DNA from: JAKQIM01 sp964633225
Lineage (GTDB): Bacteria > Chloroflexota > Anaerolineae > Anaerolineales > UBA4823
Assembly: GCA_964633225.1 (NCBI GenBank)
Contig: CAZWFQ010000021.1
Coordinates: 1 to 53,928, forward strand
Length of the DNA stretch: 53,928 nt
Direction: 5' to 3'
In this document: in pieces, positions 43,853 to 50,576 of the stretch
How the letters are laid out: each line of letters begins with the position of its first letter
Numbering within the stretch: position 1 is the first letter of the stretch
The notes under the pieces: model-generated
Databases searched by the model: none
Told to the model about the DNA's origin: nothing
The model's input: only the letters and a program-made list of their open reading frames with translations
Program-made: the position numbers and the translations under genes

Positions 43853-46800
43853 TTACTGGTTTGACCAAAGGTGGATGATCTGGCGGTGCGAGATTACGTT
43901 TTCGAGGTACATGCGGCGCATGCGTTCGTCGTAAATCTGCCCGGCGCGATTTTGCAGCAAGGTGTAACCGCGATGGAGGACTTCTCGAGCGCGCGCATCC
44001 TGGTTGGCTAACAGCACCTGGTGACAGGCCAGGTAAATGCGGATTGGGGCTTCGGTGCCATCCAGCCCATGCTTATCCAGATGGCCGAGAATGACATTGA
44101 CGTGGAGGAGGGCAGCTTGAGGCTGCTGGTGTGCTAACAGGGCATTGGCCAGGCCGGCGAGCGATTCCATGAGCATGTTGGGACTGCCAAATTCGGTGCG
44201 CAGGGCCACGGCTTGTTCGAAGGCGTCAACGGCTTCCTCAACCAGGCCAAGCGCCAGGCGAGCGTAGCCCAGGCGGGTGAGCGCAAAACCCTGGATGGGC
44301 CGGTCGTTGGTATCCTCGGTCATGAGGAGGGCCTGTTCGTTCAAATCGCAGGCGGCCTGGTGATGGCCCAGGTGGTGGTGAACCATGCCGAGCTCTGAGG
44401 TGCGCCAGATCTCGGCCCAGCGGTCGCCGATCTGGCGGGAGATGTGCAGGGCTTCTTCTATGTGCTGGAGGGCTTGGGGGTAGTCGCCAATGGCTAACAT
44501 GACATTGCCCATGTTGCTGAGGGTGATGTTTTCACCCCAGCGGTCGCCAATCTCGCGGGCAATGTGGAGGGCCTGGGCAAAATAATCCCAGGCTTCGTTG
44601 TGGCGGCCATGGGCATGCAAGAAGTACCCGATGGTGTTCAGCCCCCAGCACTCGCCGGGCCGGTCGCCGACCTCGCGATAGATGGGCAGGGAGCGCTCAA
44701 AATATTGGCGGGCGGCGAGGAAATTGCCCTGGTCTTCCATGGTCAGGCCGAGGTTGGTCATGGTCCAGCAAGCATTGCGGCGTTCGCCGATCTCGCTGAA
44801 AATATCGAGGGCTTGTTCGAAGTAGAGACGGGCCGATTGGTATTGGCCGAGGTTTTTTGAGACGACCCCCAAGTTTTTGAGGGCATTGCCCTCACCACGG
44901 CGGTCGCTAAGGCGATCACGGAAAAGGCGCAGGGCCTGTTGGTAATAATTGGATGCTTCTTGGTGTTTGCCCTGGGTGAGGGCCACGTCGCCGATCTCAA
45001 TATAAAGGTTGGCAGACAGGGGATAGCGCCGTTTGCGCCGGGCGATCTGCAGGCCCTCATCGAGCTGGCCGTGGGCGGCTTCGTAGGCGCCGATTGAGCG
45101 CAGGGCACGGCCCAACTGCAGTTGGCCCTGGGCTTGCAGGATTTTATTGCTATGTTGAAACGCGCTGTTGATGACTTCTTTGGCTATCCATTGGGCCTGG
45201 TCGAACATGGCCAGGTTATTCAAGAAGAGGGCTTCTTTGACCTTGAGTTGGTTGAGGATGGCAGGTTGGTGAATGCGGCCAGCGGCTAACTGGAAGGCAT
45301 GCAAACCTTCTTGCGATAAGCCGGTGATGTCAAAATAACGGGCCAGGCCAGAAAGCATGCGCTCGATATTGGCCAGGCGGGAGTGGTCAATGGCCCAACG
45401 CCAGGCGCCGCGCAAGTTTTCAAGCTCTGCATTGAGCTCGTCGAGGACGCGTTTGTCGCTGCGCAGGCGTCGCTCGCGCTGGTGTAGGAATTGGGCAAAA
45501 TAGGCGCAGTGGCGATCGCGCCCGGCGGCCTCTAGGGCGGGCAACTGCTGGAGCTTTGCGGCGGCATATTGGCGCAGAAATTCGTGGATTTCATAGCGCC
45601 CCTGGGCGACACGGCGCAGGTAGGTGTGGGCCACCAGGGCATCTAAGAAGAAGGGCGAGGCTTTGGCCACTGTTTGGGCGGCGGAGGCACTGAAGCCGCC
45701 GCGGAAGATGGAGAGCCAGCGCATGATGTTTTGTTCTTCGTCGGAGAGCAAACTCCAGAACGAGTCGAATACGGCCAGCAGGCTGCGGTGACGCTGGGGC
45801 AGGTCGGGCCGGTCTGAGGCAAGGAAGGCCAGGTTGCCCTGGATTTTTTCGTAGATTTCTTGGCAAGAGAAGGTTTGCACCCAGGCGGCAGCAAATTCGA
45901 TGCCCAGCGGCATGCCTTCTACCAGGCGGCAGATGCCTGCCACGTAGGGTTTGTCGGCATCTTCTAATGTAAAATCGGGGGCCACGCGGCGGGCGTTGGC
46001 CAGGAAGAGCCTGACCACGCTGGAATCCTCGAGGTTGTTTTCGTTATCGCTGGCGGGGAGCGGCATGCCGCCGAGCTCAAAGTTGGCTTCGCCGGTGATG
46101 CCGAGGTGCTCGCGAGCGGTGACCATGATCTTGACCTGGGGGGCGCGCTCTAAGATGGTGTGGAGCAGCGGAATGCCTTCGCAGAGGTGGTCGAAGCTAT
46201 CTAAGACCAGCAGGAGTTCTTTTTCGCGCAGGTAGGTCAGGAGCTGGGTTTGCGGGTCTTGGGAGCCGGCAAGCGAGAAGCGCAAGGCATCTGCAATGGA
46301 TGAGACCAAAAAATCGACCGAGCTGAGGGAGGCCAGCGGCACAAAGAAGGCTCCATCGGCGAAGTCTTCCAGGCTTTCGGCGGCCACCTGGATGGCCAGG
46401 CGGGTCTTGCCCATGCCGCCGGGGCCGACCAGGGTGATGAGGCGATTCTCTTGCAGCATGTGATGAAGTTTGTGGATCTCATCTTCGCGGCCGACAAAAT
46501 CGGAGAGGCTGGCTGGTAAGTTGTGGGGTGTGCCGGCGGCCTTGCGGTCTAATTCTTCAGCCAGGGGGAAGATGGCAAAATCGGGGTGGCAGACCCATTC
46601 GCTGCCGACCCATTTGATGACCTGGTGTTCGATGAGCAGTTGCATGCCAGCGCGCACCAGGCCGGGCAAGCCGCGGGTGTGTTTGTGGAACCACTCGACG
46701 AAGGCGTTGGGGAATTCCCAATGCAGGCTCTGGCGCAGCCAAATGCGCACGCCTGAGAGGGAGACCGGCTCAAGGGCCACCGTGGCGCGCAGGGGGGCTT

Positions 46801-47818
46801 CTTGCGGCAGGCCACGGTGGGCGGCGGGGTTGTTGATGGTGTAGAGCAAAGCGAGCTGGGGGAAGGCGGCTGAGATGAAGAGGTTGCGCACAAAGTCGAT
46901 GGTAGCTTTATCGACATCGGGGAGGTTGTCTAAGATCACCAAGAGGCCAACGTGGCCTTCGCGGATGAACATGCGCTGCAACGCGGCCACAAAGTGATGT
47001 TCGTGGGCAGATGGGAGGGGTTCACCCTGCCAACTGGAATGGGCTTCGACCAGGGTGCCATACATGCGGTTGTGCAGGGCCGGGCGGCCGTTCAGTTCAA
47101 GTACGGCATAGCCCTGCATGCGGGCGGCGCGGCTGGCCTCGGTCAAGAAGCGGGTGCGGCCCGAGCCGGGGCCTGCGGTGGCAACCATCACGCCGCGGCG
47201 CAGCTCTGGCAAGGCCGATAAAAAGCGCTGCAGGGTCTCAACGGCCTGCTCGCGTTCGATCATGCGGGCAGGGTCGATGGGGTGAGGGGTGGCAAGCAGA
47301 GGCTGCTCTTCGCCCACTACACGGCCACGCCCACTGCGTTTGGCCTGGTAACTGCGCTGGTCGGCAATCTCGACCAGTTCTTCTTCGGTCTTGCCGTCAG
47401 AGGGATAGGTGGCAACGCCAGCACTGAAGGAGAGGGTGAGGGGCGGGTCGCCGGGGAAGGGTTCGGCGCGGCTACCAGCCAGCAGGCGTTGCGCCAGCAG
47501 GAGGGCCTGAGAATTGTTGGTGTTGGGCAGGAGGAAGACGAACTCGTCGCCGCCGAGGCGGAAGAGGATATCAATGGCGCGGGCCATCTCTTCCATGCGG
47601 TGGGCAAATTCAATCAGCACCTGGTCGCCGCGGACATGCCCGAAGGCGTCGTTGATGCTTTTGAAATGGTCAATATCTAACAGCATGACCGAGAAGGGGT
47701 AATCGTAGCGGCGGGCGCGTTCGATCTCTTCTTCAAGGCGGGCGTTAAGAGATGCGCGCGAATACACCCCGGTGAGGGGGTCGCGCAGGAGGTTTTCTGG
47801 CTGGGGGGGCGTATTCAT
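43853..47818 (-). CDS. GGDEF diguanylate cyclase fused to STAND NTPase and TPR repeats
   Basis: A 1321-residue protein. Residues about 10-170 form a complete GGDEF domain: DPLTGVYSR, LLDIDHFKSINDAFG, active-site GGDEF at 89-93 and the inhibitory-site RxxD at 80-83, correctly five residues before it. A first ATPase-like region follows (P-loop GPGSGRTRFL near 213; LLVILDNLPDVD). A second, NB-ARC-like region comes next (LVGPGGMGKTRLA near 463; LLLVLDSFDHL; GMPLGIEFAAAW). From about 820 the chain is TPR repeats, many with GDRxGE spacers. STAND proteins use TPRs to sense and the NTPase as a switch. Here the output may be c-di-GMP synthesis. The protein appears cytosolic. Confidence 0.9.
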   Translation of the reverse strand: MNTPPQPENLLRDPLTGVYSRASLNARLEEEIERARRYDYPFSVMLLDIDHFKSINDAFGHVRGDQVLIEFAHRMEEMARAIDILFRLGGDEFVFLLPNTNNSQALLLAQRLLAGSRAEPFPGDPPLTLSFSAGVATYPSDGKTEEELVEIADQRSYQAKRSGRGRVVGEEQPLLATPHPIDPARMIEREQAVETLQRFLSALPELRRGVMVATAGPGSGRTRFLTEASRAARMQGYAVLELNGRPALHNRMYGTLVEAHSSWQGEPLPSAHEHHFVAALQRMFIREGHVGLLVILDNLPDVDKATIDFVRNLFISAAFPQLALLYTINNPAAHRGLPQEAPLRATVALEPVSLSGVRIWLRQSLHWEFPNAFVEWFHKHTRGLPGLVRAGMQLLIEHQVIKWVGSEWVCHPDFAIFPLAEELDRKAAGTPHNLPASLSDFVGREDEIHKLHHMLQENRLITLVGPGGMGKTRLAIQVAAESLEDFADGAFFVPLASLSSVDFLVSSIADALRFSLAGSQDPQTQLLTYLREKELLLVLDSFDHLCEGIPLLHTILERAPQVKIMVTAREHLGITGEANFELGGMPLPASDNENNLEDSSVVRLFLANARRVAPDFTLEDADKPYVAGICRLVEGMPLGIEFAAAWVQTFSCQEIYEKIQGNLAFLASDRPDLPQRHRSLLAVFDSFWSLLSDEEQNIMRWLSIFRGGFSASAAQTVAKASPFFLDALVAHTYLRRVAQGRYEIHEFLRQYAAAKLQQLPALEAAGRDRHCAYFAQFLHQRERRLRSDKRVLDELNAELENLRGAWRWAIDHSRLANIERMLSGLARYFDITGLSQEGLHAFQLAAGRIHQPAILNQLKVKEALFLNNLAMFDQAQWIAKEVINSAFQHSNKILQAQGQLQLGRALRSIGAYEAAHGQLDEGLQIARRKRRYPLSANLYIEIGDVALTQGKHQEASNYYQQALRLFRDRLSDRRGEGNALKNLGVVSKNLGQYQSARLYFEQALDIFSEIGERRNACWTMTNLGLTMEDQGNFLAARQYFERSLPIYREVGDRPGECWGLNTIGYFLHAHGRHNEAWDYFAQALHIAREIGDRWGENITLSNMGNVMLAIGDYPQALQHIEEALHISRQIGDRWAEIWRTSELGMVHHHLGHHQAACDLNEQALLMTEDTNDRPIQGFALTRLGYARLALGLVEEAVDAFEQAVALRTEFGSPNMLMESLAGLANALLAHQQPQAALLHVNVILGHLDKHGLDGTEAPIRIYLACHQVLLANQDARAREVLHRGYTLLQNRAGQIYDERMRRMYLENVISHRQIIHLWSNQ

Positions 47819-47840
47819 GCGGGCACCGATAGATAGACTG

Positions 47841-47846
47841 ATTATA
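47841..47846 (-). promoter_or_regulatory. -10 box of the GGDEF-STAND gene
   Basis: TATAAT on the minus strand, about 22 bases before the ATG at 47818. This would leave a short leader of about 15 bases. No clear -35 box is seen. Confidence 0.45.
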
Positions 47847-47876
47847 CCGCGCCCAAAAATTGAATTACCATGTATT

Positions 47877-48180
47877 CTAATGTGCGATTTCGGTCAGTTT
47901 TCGCCGCCCGCCTTTCTTGGGCGGTGCAGCTAACCTGGCTTCATCTGCGGGGTAGCCAAAGGAGATGGCAATGCGCAGGTGTAGATCGGTGGGGAAGCCA
48001 AGGATTTGGCGGGCCTGGTCTAGCTGGTAGATGCTGGCAGGGCAAGAGCCCACACCCAACTCCCATGCGGCTAACTGCATGTAGGCAGCGGCCTGGCCGA
48101 GGTCGAACATGGTCTGGAATTTCTCGCTGGGGTGGGGTGTGGCGCAGTGCAACACCCAGGGCAGTACCAGGAGGCCGGGT
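47877..48180 (-). pseudogene. Nitroreductase family protein, C-terminal fragment
   Basis: About 100 residues match the second half of a nitroreductase-type flavoprotein: FQTMFDLGQAAAYMQLAAWELGVGSCPASIYQL, then the C-terminal RIAISFGYPADEARL and a basic tail. In frame upstream, GLLVLPWVLHCATPHPSEKF still looks native, but a TAA stop and unrelated, more AT-rich sequence begin at about 48180. The flavin-binding N-terminal half is missing. An internal GTG at 48155 could start a short product, but this is most likely a truncated, non-functional gene. Confidence 0.75.
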
Positions 48181-48313
48181 TATTTGCCCGCTCAGGAGAA
48201 GCCGTTTCTAACCATAAAATGATTGTAGATACAGTAAAATATACTCAGGATTTGGTGAAATTCTTTCAGAATCCCAAAACCGTAGTTCACAATAGAAAGC
48301 AGATCCAATTTCT

Positions 48314-49255
48314 ATGAAAGCAATTAATAAAGCTGACCGTTCATCCTTGACTCGTTATGCCTGGCTCTCTATCGCGGCTGCGGTTCTCACGATTGGGTTG
48401 AAGGCGGCTGCATACTTGCTGACAGGTTCGGTTGGCCTGCTTTCGGATGCGCTAGAATCGATGGTCAACCTGGTGGGTGCATTGATGGCGTTGGCTATGC
48501 TAACCATTGCGGCACAACCTGCCGATGATAAACACGCATTTGGTCACAGCAAAGCCGAGTATTTCTCAAGCGGAATTGAAGGCACTCTGATTTTAGGGGC
48601 GGCTGTAGGGATTGCGGCAACAGCGATTTCAAGGCTTATTGCCCCGAAACCGCTTGAGCAAATAGGGATAGGTATCGGAGTCTCGCTGGCTGCGTCTGTG
48701 ATCAACTTTATCGTAGCGCGCATCTTGCTGAAGGCGGCAAGACGTAACAACTCTATTACTCTGGAAGCCAATTCTCGGCATTTGATGACCGATGTCTGGA
48801 CGTCGGGCGGGGTACTGGTGGGTGTTGGGGCGGTTGTCTTGACCGGATGGGAGCGATTGGATCCGATCATTGCGCTGGTGGTGGCCGCAAATATTGTCTG
48901 GTCAGGGTTCCATATTGTGCGCGAGTCGGTCATGGGGCTGATGGATACCGCTTTGTCTGCTGAGCATCAGGCCGTCCTTAAACAAGTATTGGCGACTCAT
49001 ATGGAAGTTGAGGGTGTGCAGTACCATGCCCTTCGTACTCGCCAGGCCGGGGCACTCCAGTTTATTTCATTCCACGTGTTGGTTCCTGGTGAATGGACCG
49101 TGCATCAAGGCCACCAACTGTTGGAACGGATAGAGGCAGACATCCGCCGGCTTCTGCCGGCGGCCACTGTACTAACGCATCTGGAGTCGGTGGACGATCC
49201 GTCTGCTTGGGACGATGTTAATTTGGATCGCACGGACCAGGTGTTTGAAGAGTAG
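48314..49255 (+). CDS. Cation diffusion facilitator (CDF) family metal exporter
   Basis: A 313-residue protein with about six membrane helices. CDF hallmarks are GSVGLLSDALESMVNLVGAL in helix 2, FGHSKAEYFSSGIEG and HLMTDVWTSGGVLVGV (the His-x3-Asp metal site of helix 5). A C-terminal cytosolic domain follows, with HALRTRQAGALQFISFHVLVP and HLESVDD. CDF proteins export Zn, Fe, Co or Mn in exchange for protons, and the metal is not evident. Base composition is more AT-rich than in the flanks. It lies next to the disrupted nitroreductase, so it may have arrived by transfer. Confidence 0.9.
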   Translation: MKAINKADRSSLTRYAWLSIAAAVLTIGLKAAAYLLTGSVGLLSDALESMVNLVGALMALAMLTIAAQPADDKHAFGHSKAEYFSSGIEGTLILGAAVGIAATAISRLIAPKPLEQIGIGIGVSLAASVINFIVARILLKAARRNNSITLEANSRHLMTDVWTSGGVLVGVGAVVLTGWERLDPIIALVVAANIVWSGFHIVRESVMGLMDTALSAEHQAVLKQVLATHMEVEGVQYHALRTRQAGALQFISFHVLVPGEWTVHQGHQLLERIEADIRRLLPAATVLTHLESVDDPSAWDDVNLDRTDQVFEE

Positions 49256-49256
49256 G

Positions 49257-49367
49257 CTACTTTGAAAGAGGGCCAGTCTTGCGGGCTTCTTGCTTCAGGC
49301 GGCGCGTATGTGTGCGCTGCCCTTTGGGCAATCGTTTGGCGTTCTTTTTGCTGGTTTTGGTTGCCAT
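49257..49367 (-). CDS. Small, very basic 36-residue protein
   Basis: The frame begins MATKTSKKNAKRLPKGQR and ends KQEARKTGPLSK, with about a third Lys/Arg and no hydrophobic stretch. GGAG lies about 9 bases before the ATG. It fits exactly into the space between the CDF stop (2 bases away, convergent) and the next minus-strand gene. No family is recognised. Its charge suggests binding to nucleic acid or ribosomes. It may be a real small gene that automatic annotation would miss. Confidence 0.45.
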   Translation of the reverse strand: MATKTSKKNAKRLPKGQRTHTRRLKQEARKTGPLSK

Positions 49368-49475
49368 TCTTATGATCTCCTTGATCTCTGGTTATTAAAT
49401 GGGTTGTGGCGTTACAAAATCACCCGATGCATTGGGCGCACCTGGCGGCTATGGAGCGGGGAGTACAGACCAATA

Positions 49476-49691
49476 TCAGCCCTTAGACAGGCTGCGAAGC
49501 CATTTTTGGAACCTTGCAAGGGGCTTTTTTTGATCTCTTAGCTGAGCGGTAATGGCCCAGAATGTGATTTTTTCGCCGCAGTCGCAGTTGAAGGAAGTTG
49601 ATCCGCCATCCCCTCCCTTGACCGCAGCGTCAATGATCGGGTTATTCGAGATTATTTTCTTGCAGTGTGGGCATACGATATAGGCTTCCAT
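49476..49691 (-). CDS. Small zinc-ribbon-like protein
   Basis: A 71-residue protein with two cysteine pairs, CPHCKK at the start and CDCGE in the middle, forming a probable zinc ribbon, followed by a basic C-terminus (FQKWLRSLSKG). AAGGAG sits 6 bases before the ATG. No enzyme motif is seen. It belongs to a run of four small minus-strand genes between a CDF transporter and a SARP regulator. Confidence 0.65.
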   Translation of the reverse strand: MEAYIVCPHCKKIISNNPIIDAAVKGGDGGSTSFNCDCGEKITFWAITAQLRDQKKPLARFQKWLRSLSKG

Positions 49692-49759
49692 GATTTGCTC
49701 CTTGTTTTAAAAATTGTTGAACAGCACAACAGTCCAGTGCGGCGCTAGTTGGCGCTGCC

Positions 49760-49990
49760 TCAAGCTGCCATGCTGATGTAAACCGTCTGGCTGCGCGAGC
49801 TGTAGCCCGCCCAACAGGTTATCCCATCTACGTTGTATTCGGTCAGCATCACGGAACGTCCACTTTCGCCATCTTGCTCTACAAGGATCGTTTTTCGGTC
49901 GGCGATGCGCGTGATCTTAATCCCCTCAACTGTCGAGGCAATCTTGCGGCAGTACTGCTCTACAATCGTCAACATCTGTTTTGATTCCAT
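49760..49990 (-). CDS. Uncharacterised 76-residue protein
   Basis: The start MESKQMLTIVEQYCRKI at 49990 gives a compact alpha/beta protein that alternates strands (IKITRIADRKTILVEQ, then VMLTEYNVDGITCWAGY). Frames extending further upstream overlap the previous gene and look spurious. The ribosome binding site is weak. No family is recognised. It lies 20 bases after the preceding gene and is probably co-transcribed. Confidence 0.5.
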   Translation of the reverse strand: MESKQMLTIVEQYCRKIASTVEGIKITRIADRKTILVEQDGESGRSVMLTEYNVDGITCWAGYSSRSQTVYISMAA

Positions 49991-50009
49991 TGGACATCCA
50001 TCACTTTCG

Positions 50010-50381
50010 TTATTTTTTTGTGGCCCATTCGAAATGAATTTCTTGATCCTGGGGCAAAAGGGGGGGTTGAGCGAATTGCTCGTATGTAGAGATGTCAATG
50101 CCATGCAGTCCCAGCAATTGTTTTCGATACCAGGCATCAAACAAGAGTTCTGAGCTGATGATCTGCCCCAAGGCCTGCGATATATTGGCAGACTCAAGGG
50201 TAGTGACAGCGGCGGCCCCGAAGGTGGTTTCTACCAATGCCAGCCGTTCGCGTGTGATACCTAAGCGCTGACGCGATGCTTCGTGCAACTTGCGTTGCGA
50301 GCCAGATAATTCCTGGCAAAATCGGCGCCAGGCTTCTACCTTACCGGCTAGAATGGGAAATGTCAGAACCATACCAGACAT
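50010..50381 (-). CDS. Uncharacterised protein, possibly DUF6176/dimeric alpha-beta-barrel-like
   Basis: A 123-residue protein. FPILAGKVEAWRRFCQELSG near the start, a middle strand LALVETTFGAAAVTTLES and the end FDAWYRKQLLGLHGIDIS follow the pattern of short ferredoxin-like proteins that measure about 100 residues (DUF6176 or antibiotic-monooxygenase-like). No catalytic residues can be named. It is the first of the small minus-strand genes and is divergent from the SARP gene. Confidence 0.5.
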   Translation of the reverse strand: MSGMVLTFPILAGKVEAWRRFCQELSGSQRKLHEASRQRLGITRERLALVETTFGAAAVTTLESANISQALGQIISSELLFDAWYRKQLLGLHGIDISTYEQFAQPPLLPQDQEIHFEWATKK

Positions 50382-50576
50382 GGGCAGCCTCTTTATCTTT
50401 CAAGCGTTTACAACTGTGATTGGGGCGAAATTATAGGTCTCTAATCAGGGTTGCTAAAAGCAAGAGCCCTTCCGCAATCAGGGCAAGCCAGAATGCGGTC
50501 CATGCTTTTTTCCTATCTTCTACTTTAATTTAGTATAATGAAAGCGAGTCTCAACAGCGTCACAAGGAGCCATATA
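50382..50576. other. Divergent intergenic region
   Basis: Apart from the TATAAT at 50534 and AAGGAG at 50564-50569, both assigned to the SARP gene, nothing is recognised here. The stretch is more AT-rich than its surroundings. Confidence 0.5.
50534..50539 (+). promoter_or_regulatory. -10 box of the SARP-regulator gene
   Basis: TATAAT overlaps the ATG at 50538, so that ATG would not be in the transcript. This supports the downstream TTG at 50577, which has AAGGAG (50564-50569) 7 bases before it. Confidence 0.55.

Noticed and set aside
49760..50197. A 145-residue frame reaching upstream over the neighbouring gene
   Set aside because: The first 69 residues overlap the 123-residue gene in another frame and have no protein-like character. 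The start at 49990 is preferred.
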